A stretch of 37,508 bases of DNA, taken from assembly GCF_002887815.1 (NCBI RefSeq), contig NZ_PDHO01000037.1, positions 1 through 37,508 of the forward strand. The letters are read 5' to 3'. A model generated the notes under the pieces. That model saw only the letters and a list, made by a program, of their open reading frames with translations, did no database searches and was not told the DNA's origin. Source of the stretch: Mycobacterium sp. ENV421. GTDB taxonomy: Bacteria > Actinomycetota > Actinomycetes > Mycobacteriales > Mycobacteriaceae. Numbering within the stretch: the first letter of the stretch is position 1; every line of letters begins with the position of its first letter. A program made the position numbers and the translations under genes. This document shows positions 29,330-37,410 of the stretch, one piece after another.

Positions 29330-30580
29330 TCAGTGATCGGTTTGCACGTTCACCTGAATGTCGCGGCGCCGCTCGAGTAGACCGTTGAGCGCACTGGCGG
29401 CATACGCGGCGGCCGCGAAGACGATCAGCAACCACCACGGGGGATGGGCCAGCTCCCAGACGAACAGCGCGGCCCAGGCGGGAGCCCCCTGAGTGACGGC
29501 CAGTACGCCCGCGGCGCAGGCCAGTGACACCGCCGGGACGCTGACTGTCAGCGGTGTCCAGGTGTTGATCGCCATCGCCACCAGCGACCCCGTCGCCGCG
29601 CCGGTGGCCAGTGCGGGCGTCAGCATGCCGCCGACCGCGCCCGCGCGCAGGAACAGTGCGGTCACCAGAGGTTTCAGCAGTAACAGGGCCCCGGCCGATG
29701 CCAGCGTCAGCCCGGAGGCGACGCTCACGGTCAGCACGCTCTTGCCGTTGCCCGGCAGTTCGGGCCACCAGTGCGACAGCACACCGACCAGCAGCCCGGC
29801 GGCCGCGATGGCGGGGATCAGCAGCCAGGAGTCGCCGACCCGGTGAGCCTTGGCGTACTGCATCATCCGGTTGAAGCCCCGGCCCACCACGAGCGCCAGC
29901 GGCGAGATGAGGACCGCGAATCCGGTCAGCAGATACGACAGCTCGGGATTGGGCCAGTGCAGCGGCACCTCCAGATGGGTGACCGGCGCGGCCACCGCCA
30001 CCGCGATGCTGGAGGTGATCATCGCCGTCCCGACGGTGCGCAGGCTCCAGCTGCGAAGCACGATCTGGATCGCGAACAGCGCGCCGCCCAACGGCACGCT
30101 GTACACCGCCGCCAAACCGGCGCCGGCCGCACAGCCGAGCAGGATCCTGCGATCGCTCGCGGTGAGCGCCCACCTCGAGGTGCCGAGATCGCCGAGCGCG
30201 GCGGCGAATTGGCGGGGCGCGCCCTCCCGGCCGAGTGACGCACCGGCGCCCACCAACAGCACCTGCAGGCAGGCGTCGAGCGTCAACGCGAGCCGCGGCA
30301 ACGGTCCGGGAGAATCGATGGCCTCCGACAGCGACGGCACCCGGGTCCGTCGCCGCAGCAGCCACCAGCCGAGGCCGGCCAGCGCGCCGCCGACCGTCGG
30401 GCCGGCCGCGCGGCGCACCGGACTCGACCCCGTCACCCCGTCCAACAGGGTCCCGAAGCTGTAGTGGAATGTGAGGTGCTCGACCGCGTGCAGCAGCACG
30501 GTGGTCGCGGCGCCGGCGAGGCCGGCGAGCAGCCCGATCGCGGCGACCGCGCAGCCGAACTCCAGGTGGCGCCGGTTCAC
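29330..30580 (-). CDS. CLC-family chloride channel/H+ antiporter
   Basis: This 416-residue membrane protein has the CLC signature loops: GAGASLGREGAPRQF, containing the gating glutamate of GREGP, and GAVGGMLTPALATGA, equivalent to GxFxP with Leu in place of Phe. The first filter sequence GSGIP appears altered, with no Ser at the expected chloride-coordinating place (VGAGASLG). About 10-11 hydrophobic helices are present. The gate Glu suggests a Cl-/H+ exchanger or a related anion transporter; the changed loops make anion selectivity uncertain. GTG 30580 is 6 nt after a TAGATT hexamer, a leaderless start, divergent from mshB with 40 bp between them. Confidence 0.88.
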   Translation of the reverse strand: MNRRHLEFGCAVAAIGLLAGLAGAATTVLLHAVEHLTFHYSFGTLLDGVTGSSPVRRAAGPTVGGALAGLGWWLLRRRTRVPSLSEAIDSPGPLPRLALTLDACLQVLLVGAGASLGREGAPRQFAAALGDLGTSRWALTASDRRILLGCAAGAGLAAVYSVPLGGALFAIQIVLRSWSLRTVGTAMITSSIAVAVAAPVTHLEVPLHWPNPELSYLLTGFAVLISPLALVVGRGFNRMMQYAKAHRVGDSWLLIPAIAAAGLLVGVLSHWWPELPGNGKSVLTVSVASGLTLASAGALLLLKPLVTALFLRAGAVGGMLTPALATGAATGSLVAMAINTWTPLTVSVPAVSLACAAGVLAVTQGAPAWAALFVWELAHPPWWLLIVFAAAAYAASALNGLLERRRDIQVNVQTDH

Positions 30581-30620
30581 GCGCCGAATCTATGTCACCT
30601 GCGGCGGTAGGGTGGCCGAC
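30581..30620. promoter_or_regulatory. Divergent leaderless promoter pair, CLC gene and mshB
   Basis: The 40-bp gap holds TAGATT on the minus strand (30592-30587), 6 nt before the CLC GTG, and TAGGGT on the plus strand (30608-30613), 7 nt before the mshB GTG. Fifteen bp separate the hexamers. This is the second such compact pair in the window. Confidence 0.5.
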
Positions 30621-31487
30621 GTGGCTGAGCAAGAGACCCCGCGGTTGTTGTTTGTGCACGCCCACCCGGACGACGAGACGATGAACAACGCGGTCAGCAT
30701 TGCGCGTTACGTGCAACGCGGGGCCGAGGTCACCGTCGTCACCTGCACCCTCGGTGAAGAAGGCGAGATCATCGACGACCGCTGGCGACGGCTCGCCGTC
30801 GACGAAGCGGATCAGTTGGGTGGCTACCGAATCGGGGAACTGACGACGGCCCTCCAGGCACTCGGCCTGCCCGGCCCGCGGTTCCTCGGCGGTGCGGGCA
30901 AGTGGCGCGACTCGGGCATGCCCGGCACCCCGGCGCGCATGCACACCAAGTTCGTCGACGCCGACGTCGACGAAGCCGTCGGTCTGCTGGCCGACGTCAT
31001 CGACGAACTGCGCCCGCACGTCGTCGCCACCTACGACCCCGGCGGCGGCTACGGCCACCCCGACCACGTGCAGACCCACAAGATCACCACCGCCGCGGTC
31101 GCGGCCGCGACGTGGACGGTGCCGAAGTTCTACTGGGGTGTCATCTGCGCCAGCGCTTTTCGCGACGGCGTCAACGGCCTCACGCCCGACGACGTGCTGG
31201 CCGACTGGATCATGCCGCCCCCGGACGTCGAATTCGGTTTCCCCGACGACAGGATCACCGCGATCGTCGAAGCGCCCGAGCACCTCGACGCCAAGGTCGA
31301 CGCGATCGCCGCACACGCGACGCAGATGCTCGTCGGTCCGACCAGGCGGGCGTTCACCCTGTCCAACAAACTCGTGCTGCCCGTGCTCGCCGCCGAACAC
31401 TATGTGCTCGTCGAGGGCGCAGCGGGTCCGACCAATGAGCGCGGTTGGGAGACCGACCTTCTCGGCGGGCTCGGCTTCGGGCAATAG
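30621..31487 (+). CDS. mshB: N-acetyl-1-D-myo-inosityl-2-amino-2-deoxy-alpha-D-glucopyranoside deacetylase
   Basis: This 288-residue zinc deacetylase of mycothiol synthesis removes the acetyl group from GlcNAc-Ins. LLFVHAHPDDETMNN carries the AHPDDE motif with metal ligands His15 and Asp18 and general base Asp17. GGGYGHPDHVQTHK supplies the third ligand His149. These are offset by two from the known MshB ligands His13, Asp16 and His147. RMHTKFVDADVDEAVGLLAD and CTLGEEGEIIDDRWR also match. GTG 30621 is chosen because TAGGGT lies 7 nt before it; another GTG at 30612 overlaps that hexamer. The membrane-protein gene follows immediately. The syntenic gene is Rv1170 from memory. Confidence 0.95.
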   Translation: MAEQETPRLLFVHAHPDDETMNNAVSIARYVQRGAEVTVVTCTLGEEGEIIDDRWRRLAVDEADQLGGYRIGELTTALQALGLPGPRFLGGAGKWRDSGMPGTPARMHTKFVDADVDEAVGLLADVIDELRPHVVATYDPGGGYGHPDHVQTHKITTAAVAAATWTVPKFYWGVICASAFRDGVNGLTPDDVLADWIMPPPDVEFGFPDDRITAIVEAPEHLDAKVDAIAAHATQMLVGPTRRAFTLSNKLVLPVLAAEHYVLVEGAAGPTNERGWETDLLGGLGFGQ

Positions 31488-31488
31488 G

Positions 31489-31935
31489 TTGAACCGACCT
31501 CGATCGCGACCGACAGGACCGGGCCGCACCCACCGTTCCGTCGACGTCGCCGACGCCGACGATGCGGGCACGACCGACCCGGCCATCCGCACAGTGGTGC
31601 TGGGTCTCCTGGCCGTCGACGGTGTCCTCTCGGCTGTCGCCGGCGCGCTGTTCCTGCCGCTCTATCTGGGCGCCGTGCCGTTGCCGATCAGCGCGCTGGT
31701 CAGCGGTCTGGTGAACCTCGCCCTGGTGTGGGCCGCCGCCTACTGGACGGAGTCCGACCGGCTTGCCGCGCTACCGCTGATGACGTGGCTGGTCACGGTC
31801 GCCGCGCTGACCCTGGGCGGGCCGGGCGGCGACATCGTGTTCGGCGGCCCGGGCGTGATGGCCTACTCGGTGCTGATCTTCCTGGCGCTGGGCGCTGCGC
31901 CGCCTGCGGTGTTCCTGTGGCGGCGCACCCGTTAG
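31489..31935 (+). CDS. Small polytopic membrane protein (Rv1171-like)
   Basis: This protein of about 148 residues has a hydrophilic N-terminus (RSVDVADADDAGTTDPAIRT) and four membrane segments: VVLGLLAVDGVLSAVAGALF, ISALVSGLVNLALVWAAAYW, ALPLMTWLVTVAALTLGGP and VMAYSVLIFLALGAAPPAVF. No known domain is evident. The TTG at 31489 directly after the mshB stop is the best start by length and coupling; GTG 31594 would remove most of the N-terminus. Close packing with mshB suggests one operon, as in M. tuberculosis. Its TAG overlaps the TAA of the convergent secreted-protein gene within TTAG (31932-31935). Confidence 0.78.
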   Translation: MNRPRSRPTGPGRTHRSVDVADADDAGTTDPAIRTVVLGLLAVDGVLSAVAGALFLPLYLGAVPLPISALVSGLVNLALVWAAAYWTESDRLAALPLMTWLVTVAALTLGGPGGDIVFGGPGVMAYSVLIFLALGAAPPAVFLWRRTR

Positions 31936-32879
31936 CTGGTGCCCTTCGCGGCTTTGGTTCGCGCCGAACCGCCCGTCGACTTCTTGGCGCCGGATGTGGT
32001 GCCCGACTTGGCCGAGCCACCTTTGCCCGTACTCGCGCCGCTATCGGCCTTGGCGGACTTGTTGGTGCTGACGGCCTTCGGGGCGGGGGTGTCCGCCGAT
32101 CCGATGGTGTCGGTGACCGCCTGGGCGGTGACCGTGGTGTCGTCGGGTGTATCGGCCGTCTTGGTGACCGCCTGCGGACGGCCGGAATGGGCGAGGCCGG
32201 ACTTGGCGGTCGCCGTTTCGGTCTTCTGCTCGACGGCGGCGCCGGCGCTCGCTGCCGCGGCGGGCGTCTTCAGCGCCGCGAACGGAAGTGGCGGCAGCGG
32301 CGGCAGCGGGAACGGGAACCACTGCAGGCTCCAGAAGTACGCGACCTCCTGGGTGCCGACCACGCCCAGGCTGCTGAGGGTGGTCTGGGCGATTGCGGTC
32401 AGCCCGTCCCGCCAGACGGTCGGGTTCCAGAAATCGTTGACCACCGGATCCAGGAAGTCGTAGACGACGCTGTTGGCCACCGGGACCGTGAACTTCGGGT
32501 ACCAGATGTAGATCTGGTCGCTGATGAGATAACCGAACGGGATCCATCCGAGTAAATACGGACCCAGGTCCAGGGCGAGATAGTTGCCCCAGTAGAGCAC
32601 CCACTGATAGGCGGCGTCGATCGCGTCCGAGGCGTTGTTGTTGGCCTGCGCCGTCTTGTGCGCTCCGGGCTGGGCAGGGGCGGGAACGACGTCGGGCGCA
32701 CCGATCGCTGCTGCTACGGTGTTGACCTGGTTGACCAGCGGCTGAACCGCGGCGGACAGGCGGACAGAGTCCAGCGACATCGCGGTCGGCGCCGACGGCT
32801 GGACGGGAGTCAGGGCCACGGCGCCGACGATCGCCGTCGCTATTCCAGCGGTCAGATACGAACGGACGGACACGGTCAT
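31932..32879 (-). CDS. Secreted protein with Lys/Ser/Gly-rich tail (GjpA-like layout)
   Basis: This 315-residue protein begins MTVSVRSYLTAGIATAIVGA, a signal segment ending near TPVQPSAPTA, followed by SLDSVRLSAAVQPLVNQVNT. The central part is rich in aromatic residues (YQWVLYWGNYLALDLGPYLL, IYIWYPKFTVPVANSVVYDF) and resembles a group of mycobacterial exported proteins with a WxP/FxP segment (FWSLQWFPFPLPPLPPLPF). From residue 215 a low-complexity Thr/Ala/Lys/Ser tail ends in KKSTGGSARTKAAKGTS. Function is unknown. ATG 32879 has an AGGGGG ribosome site; a TTG at 32897 would precede it. It diverges from fbiC. Confidence 0.76.
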   Translation of the reverse strand: MTVSVRSYLTAGIATAIVGAVALTPVQPSAPTAMSLDSVRLSAAVQPLVNQVNTVAAAIGAPDVVPAPAQPGAHKTAQANNNASDAIDAAYQWVLYWGNYLALDLGPYLLGWIPFGYLISDQIYIWYPKFTVPVANSVVYDFLDPVVNDFWNPTVWRDGLTAIAQTTLSSLGVVGTQEVAYFWSLQWFPFPLPPLPPLPFAALKTPAAAASAGAAVEQKTETATAKSGLAHSGRPQAVTKTADTPDDTTVTAQAVTDTIGSADTPAPKAVSTNKSAKADSGASTGKGGSAKSGTTSGAKKSTGGSARTKAAKGTS

Positions 32880-33014
32880 CGCGAACCCCCTGCTCAAAGC
32901 ACAGCTAATACTGACAATCTACGTTGCGCGCGCGTAAGTGTTACAGATTTTCCAGCCGTGTCCCGGTCACTGAGCGGGGCCGACGGGCAAGGCCGCGCGG
33001 CCACGTGCGAGGAC

Positions 33015-33020
33015 TACTGT
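33015..33020 (+). promoter_or_regulatory. Putative -10 element upstream of fbiC
   Basis: TACTGT is followed by 7 nt and an ATG at 33028. That ATG opens a short frame and not fbiC, whose GTG is 70 nt further on. Confidence 0.45.
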
Positions 33021-33027
33021 GTGCAGC

Positions 33028-33069
33028 ATGTCAGTCGCCGAAGTTTCAGATTGTGGGACGCGCGGATGA
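33028..33069 (+). CDS. Possible leaderless 13-residue upstream ORF before fbiC
   Basis: The frame MSVAEVSDCGTRG ends with TGA at 33067-33069. It begins exactly at the expected transcription start after TACTGT. Third codon positions are not GC-biased, so it is unlikely to be a conserved protein; a regulatory leader is more plausible. Leaderless upstream ORFs, including Cys-containing attenuators, are known in mycobacteria, but only one Cys codon is present here. Confidence 0.35.
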   Translation: MSVAEVSDCGTRG

Positions 33070-33097
33070 TTTCTCTGCTGTCGACGGTTACCGGGGA

Positions 33098-35677
33098 GTG
33101 GCCCTGAACTCGCAGCCAAGTAGCCCGTTGCCCACACCGGTGGTTCCGCAGCGGACTGATGCTCCGTCGCCCGCTGCGCTGAGACGCGTCCTGCGTCGCG
33201 CCCGCGACGGTGTCGCCCTCAACGTCGACGAGGCGGCGATCGCCATGACCGCCCGCGGTGACGACCTCACCGACCTGTGCGCGAGCGCGGCCCGGGTTCG
33301 TGACGCCGGCCTGGACTCCGCAGGCCGCCGGGGCCCGGGTGGGCGCCTGCCGGTCAGCTATTCGCGCAAGGTGTTCATCCCGGTGACTCACCTGTGCCGC
33401 GACACTTGCCATTACTGCACGTTCGTGACGGTGCCGGGCAAGCTGCGTGCCGAGGGCAAGGGCATGTTCATGGAGCCCGACGAGATCCTCGACGTGGCAC
33501 GTCGGGGCGCGGAATTAGGTTGCAAGGAAGCTCTTTTCACCCTCGGCGACCGTCCTGAGGCGCGTTGGGACGAGGCCAAGCAGTGGCTGGACGAGCGCGG
33601 CTACGACTCCACCCTGGATTACGTGCGCGCCATGGCGATCCGGGTGCTCGAAGAGACCGGCCTGCTGCCGCACCTGAACCCCGGGGTGATGAGTTGGACG
33701 GAGCTGTCGCGGCTCAAGCCGGTCGCGCCGTCGATGGGCATGATGCTCGAGACGACGTCGCGGCGGCTGTTCGAGACCAAGGGGCTGGCGCATTACGGCA
33801 GCCCGGACAAAGATCCCGCAGTGCGGCTGCGCACGCTGGACGACGCCGGCCGGCTGTCCATCCCGTTCACCACCGGGGTTCTCGTCGGTATCGGTGAGAC
33901 GCTGACCGAGCGCGCCGAGACCATGCACGCGATCCGGCGTTCACACAAGGAGTTCGGGCACGTTCAGGAAGTGATCGTGCAGAACTTCCGGGCCAAGGAT
34001 CACACCGCGATGGCGTCGGTACCGGATGCGGGCATCGACGACTTCCTGGCCACCATCGCCGTCAGTCGCCTGGTGCTCGGCCCGAAGATGCGCATCCAGG
34101 CACCGCCGAATCTGGTGTCGCGGGCGGAATGCCTGGCGCTGGTCGGGGCCGGTGTCGACGACTGGGGTGGGGTGTCGCCGCTGACGCCCGATCACGTCAA
34201 CCCGGAGCGGCCGTGGCCCGCTCTGGACGAGCTGGCGGACGTCACTGCCGCGGCGGGTTATGAACTGGTGGAACGCCTTACGGCGCAGCCGTCGTACGTG
34301 CAGGCGGGTGCGGCATGGATCGATCCGCGGGTGCGCGGACATGTGGATGCGCTGGCCGATCCGGACACCGGATGGGCGCTGGACACCAAGCCGGTGGGCC
34401 GGCCCTGGCAGGAACCCGACGAGGCGTCGGAGTCCTTGGGCCGCACCGATCTTCACTCGGCCATCGATACCGAGGGGCGGCTGACCGAGACCCGCAGCGA
34501 TCTCGGTAGCGCGTTCGGGGACTGGGAGTCCATCCGGGAGAAGGTCTCCGAGTTGGCAGCCCGCGCGCCGGAGCGCATCGACACCGATGTGCTGGCGGCG
34601 CTGCGTTCAGCCGAGCGCGACCCGGGCGGCTGCAGCGACGACGAATATCTGGCTTTGGCCACCGCCGACGGTCCGGCTATGGATGCGGTTGCCGCCCTTG
34701 CTGATTCGTTGCGCCGCGATGCGGTCGGCGATGAAGTGACGTTCGTGGTGAACCGGAACATCAACTTCACCAATATCTGCTACACCGGCTGCCGGTTCTG
34801 CGCATTCGCCCAGCGCAAGGGGGACGCCGACGCGTACTCGCTGTCCACCTCCGAGGTCGCCGACCGGGCCTGGGAAGCGCACGTCGCCGGAGCCACCGAG
34901 GTCTGCATGCAGGGCGGGATCGACCCCGAACTGCCGGTCACCGGGTATGCCGATCTGGTGCGGGCGGTCAAGGCGCGGGTGCCGTCGATGCACGTCCATG
35001 CGTTCTCGCCGATGGAGATCGCCAACGGGGTGACCCGCAGCGGCCTCTCGGTGCGCGAATGGCTGACCTCGCTGCGTGAGGCGGGGCTCGGTTCCATTCC
35101 CGGGACGGCCGCGGAGATCCTCGACGACGAGGTGCGATGGGTGCTGACCAAAGGCAAGCTGCCCACCTCGGAGTGGATCGACGTGGTGACCACCGCGCAC
35201 GAGGTGGGGCTGCGGTCGAGTTCGACGATGATGTACGGCCACGTCGACACCCCCAAGCACTGGGTGGGGCACCTCAACGTGTTGCGCGGCATCCAGGATC
35301 GCACCGGTGGGTTCACCGAGTTCGTTCCGCTGCCGTTCGTGCACCAGTCATCGCCGCTGTACCTCGCGGGCGGAGCTCGTCCGGGCCCGACGCACCGGGA
35401 CAACCGCGCAGTGCATGCGCTGGCGCGGATCATGCTGCACGGCCGGATCTCTCACATCCAGACGTCGTGGGTGAAGCTGGGGGTCGAGCGCACGCAGGTG
35501 ATGCTGCAGGGCGGCGCCAACGACCTGGGCGGCACGCTCATGGAGGAGACCATCTCGCGGATGGCCGGCTCGGAGAACGGCTCGGCGAAGTCAGCCGAGG
35601 AGTTGATGGCCATCGCCGCCGGTATCGGCCGTCCGGCGCGTCAGCGCACGACGACCTACACCGACCTCGCGGCCTGA
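33098..35677 (+). CDS. fbiC: 7,8-didemethyl-8-hydroxy-5-deazariboflavin (F0) synthase FbiC
   Basis: This 859-residue fusion of two radical-SAM enzymes makes F0, the chromophore of coenzyme F420, from 5-amino-6-ribitylamino-uracil and tyrosine. The N-terminal CofG-like half has the CX3CX2C cluster motif CRDTCHYC (Cys100, 104, 107) after SYSRKVFIPVTHL. The C-terminal CofH-like half has CYTGCRFC (Cys561, 565, 568) after NRNINFTNI. The join lies near residue 480-520. The GTG start gives an N-terminus (VALNSQPSSPLPTPVVP) close in length to M. tuberculosis FbiC. A much longer frame from 32924 is rejected. The leader carries a possible short ORF. Confidence 0.96.
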   Translation: MALNSQPSSPLPTPVVPQRTDAPSPAALRRVLRRARDGVALNVDEAAIAMTARGDDLTDLCASAARVRDAGLDSAGRRGPGGRLPVSYSRKVFIPVTHLCRDTCHYCTFVTVPGKLRAEGKGMFMEPDEILDVARRGAELGCKEALFTLGDRPEARWDEAKQWLDERGYDSTLDYVRAMAIRVLEETGLLPHLNPGVMSWTELSRLKPVAPSMGMMLETTSRRLFETKGLAHYGSPDKDPAVRLRTLDDAGRLSIPFTTGVLVGIGETLTERAETMHAIRRSHKEFGHVQEVIVQNFRAKDHTAMASVPDAGIDDFLATIAVSRLVLGPKMRIQAPPNLVSRAECLALVGAGVDDWGGVSPLTPDHVNPERPWPALDELADVTAAAGYELVERLTAQPSYVQAGAAWIDPRVRGHVDALADPDTGWALDTKPVGRPWQEPDEASESLGRTDLHSAIDTEGRLTETRSDLGSAFGDWESIREKVSELAARAPERIDTDVLAALRSAERDPGGCSDDEYLALATADGPAMDAVAALADSLRRDAVGDEVTFVVNRNINFTNICYTGCRFCAFAQRKGDADAYSLSTSEVADRAWEAHVAGATEVCMQGGIDPELPVTGYADLVRAVKARVPSMHVHAFSPMEIANGVTRSGLSVREWLTSLREAGLGSIPGTAAEILDDEVRWVLTKGKLPTSEWIDVVTTAHEVGLRSSSTMMYGHVDTPKHWVGHLNVLRGIQDRTGGFTEFVPLPFVHQSSPLYLAGGARPGPTHRDNRAVHALARIMLHGRISHIQTSWVKLGVERTQVMLQGGANDLGGTLMEETISRMAGSENGSAKSAEELMAIAAGIGRPARQRTTTYTDLAA

Positions 35678-35926
35678 GGGCCGGCGTACTCCGGCTGTCG
35701 AATCGCCGCCGGTGTCGGCACGGTGTCTGCGGGTATAGGTCGCTAATATACGAAACGTCTAGTATCAGTAACCACTCGCAAGACCTGTGCTGACCGGCAC
35801 TCCGATGGACGACAAGTTAGGGCACACTGAGTCGGCTATCCGGTGACCGGCATCGGATACTAGGCGTTCCCAGCAGCCCCGCAGACATACAGCCACCCGA
35901 ATACAGCAGACCGAGGAGAACCTCAA
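35678..35926 (+). promoter_or_regulatory. fdxC upstream region
   Basis: The 249-bp gap holds no gene. An AT-rich segment (35737-35770, CTAATATACGAAACG) includes TAGTAT, a TANNNT hexamer at about 35760, and GATACTAGG lies near 35856. Either could be the -10 of fdxC, giving a leader of about 60-160 nt. From memory, M. tuberculosis has three minus-strand genes at this point; none is visible here. Confidence 0.35.
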
Positions 35927-36250
35927 GTGACGTACACGATCGCCGAGCCCTGCGTCGACATTAAGGACAAGGCCTGCATCGAAGAGTGCCCGGTCGACTG
36001 CATCTATGAGGGTGCGCGCATGCTGTACATCCACCCCGACGAGTGCGTCGACTGCGGTGCGTGCGAGCCGGTCTGCCCCGTCGAGGCGATCTACTACGAG
36101 GACGACGTCCCGGATCAGTGGGCCTCGTACACCCAGATCAATGCCGACTTCTTCGCTGAGCTGGGTTCGCCCGGCGGTGCCTCCAAGGTCGGCCAGACCG
36201 ACAACGACCCGCAGGTGGTCAAGGACCTGCCGCCGAAGGAAGAGGCCTGA
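35927..36250 (+). CDS. fdxC: Seven-iron ferredoxin FdxC
   Basis: This 107-residue ferredoxin has one [3Fe-4S] and one [4Fe-4S] cluster, an electron donor for P450s, reductases and radical enzymes. Cysteines sit at 9, 17, 21 and 25 (PCVDIKDKACIEECPVDC) and at 40, 43, 46 and 50 (CVDCGACEPVCP). By analogy with Azotobacter FdI, Cys9, 17 and 50 hold the 3Fe cluster and Cys21, 40, 43 and 46 the 4Fe cluster. The GTG start has a GAGGAG ribosome site. The aminotransferase gene follows after 14 nt. Placement beside fbiC suggests possible electron supply to its radical-SAM centres, but this is inference. Confidence 0.95.
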   Translation: MTYTIAEPCVDIKDKACIEECPVDCIYEGARMLYIHPDECVDCGACEPVCPVEAIYYEDDVPDQWASYTQINADFFAELGSPGGASKVGQTDNDPQVVKDLPPKEEA

Positions 36251-36264
36251 CGGCTCCCGTCCCG

Positions 36265-37371
36265 TTGCGCGCGCGGCGGCGTCCGGTATCCGAGACGCTG
36301 CCGGTTTTCCCGTGGGACACCCTCGCTGAGGTGACGGCCACCGCGCGGGCTCACCCGGGCGGCATCGTCGACCTGTCGGTGGGCACACCCGTCGATCCGG
36401 TGGCACCGGTGATCCGGGAGGCATTGGCTGCGGCCAGCGCGGCGCCGGGATATCCGACGACGGCGGGAACGCCCGCGCTGCGGGCGTCCGCCGTGGCCGC
36501 ACTGCACCGGCGCTACGGCATCACCGACGTGCCGGAGCACGCCGTCCTGCCGGTGATCGGCACCAAGGAACTCATCGCGTGGCTGCCGACCCTGCTGGGT
36601 CTGGGCGCCGACGATCTGGTGGTCGTTCCGGAGCTGGCCTATCCGACCTATGACGTGGCCGCGCGGCTGGCGCACGCCCGGGTGATCCCGGCCGACTCGG
36701 TGACCCAGCTCGGACCCGAGTCCCCGGCGGTCCTGTTCATCAATTCACCGAGCAACCCGACCGGTAAGGTCCTGGGCCGCGACCATCTGCGCAAGGTCGT
36801 CGAATGGGCCCGCGAGCGCGGCACGCTGGTGGTGTCCGACGAGTGCTATCTGGGCCTGGCTTGGGAGGAAGAGCCGACGTCGGTTCTGCATCCGTCGGTC
36901 AGCGACGGCGACCACACCGGGCTGCTGGCGGTGCACTCGTTGTCGAAGAGCTCGTCGCTCGCGGGGTATCGCGCCGGCTTTGTTGCCGGCGACCTCGATG
37001 TGGTGGCCGAGTTGCTCGCGGTGCGCAAGCACGCCGGGATGATGGTTCCGGGTCCGGTTCAGGCGGCGATGGTGGCCGCGCTCGACGACGACGCCCATGA
37101 ACTGGAACAGCGGCAACGCTATGCGCGCCGCCGCGAGGTCATGCTGGCCGCAATGCGGTCGGCGGGTTTCACCGTCGACCACTCCGAGGCCGGTCTGTAT
37201 CTCTGGGCCACTCGCGGTGAGCCGTGCCGGACGACGCTGGCGTGGCTGGCCGAGCGTGGCATTCTCGTCGCCCCCGGGGAGTTCTACGGAGCCGGCGGTT
37301 CACAGCACGTTCGGGTGGCTCTGACCGCGACGGACGAACGTATCGCCGCCGCGGTGGAGCGGCTGGCCTGA
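36265..37371 (+). CDS. dapC: Succinyldiaminopimelate-type aminotransferase (class I/II PLP, DapC-like)
   Basis: This 368-residue PLP aminotransferase has the PLP lysine Lys228 in HSLSKSSSLAGYRAGF. The family Asn/Asp/Tyr set is NSPSNPTGKVL and VVSDECYLGL, and the C-terminal Arg lies in QHVRVALT. It is likely to convert N-succinyl-2-amino-6-ketopimelate with glutamate in lysine/meso-diaminopimelate synthesis. PVFPWDTLAEV and DLSVGTPVDPVAPVI match the actinobacterial DapC group. The start is probably TTG 36265 (LRARRRPVSETLPVFPWDT), 14 nt after fdxC; no ATG or GTG fits. Rv1178 is the syntenic gene from memory. Substrate specificity is not proven. Confidence 0.88.
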   Translation: MRARRRPVSETLPVFPWDTLAEVTATARAHPGGIVDLSVGTPVDPVAPVIREALAAASAAPGYPTTAGTPALRASAVAALHRRYGITDVPEHAVLPVIGTKELIAWLPTLLGLGADDLVVVPELAYPTYDVAARLAHARVIPADSVTQLGPESPAVLFINSPSNPTGKVLGRDHLRKVVEWARERGTLVVSDECYLGLAWEEEPTSVLHPSVSDGDHTGLLAVHSLSKSSSLAGYRAGFVAGDLDVVAELLAVRKHAGMMVPGPVQAAMVAALDDDAHELEQRQRYARRREVMLAAMRSAGFTVDHSEAGLYLWATRGEPCRTTLAWLAERGILVAPGEFYGAGGSQHVRVALTATDERIAAAVERLA

Positions 37372-37383
37372 GCCAGCCGCCCC

Positions 37384-37397
37384 ACCCCAAGCGGGGT
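37384..37397. terminator. Short hairpin between convergent genes
   Basis: ACCCC-AAGC-GGGGT forms a 5-bp GC stem with a 4-nt loop, 12 nt after the aminotransferase stop and 13 nt after the convergent partial gene's stop. Weak and without a U tract. Confidence 0.35.
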
Positions 37398-37410
37398 CAG
37401 AAACGCATCG

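Noticed and set aside
29298..31592. 764-codon minus frame across the CLC gene and mshB
   Set aside because: Runs antisense through mshB and out of frame through the CLC gene; composition is non-protein-like.
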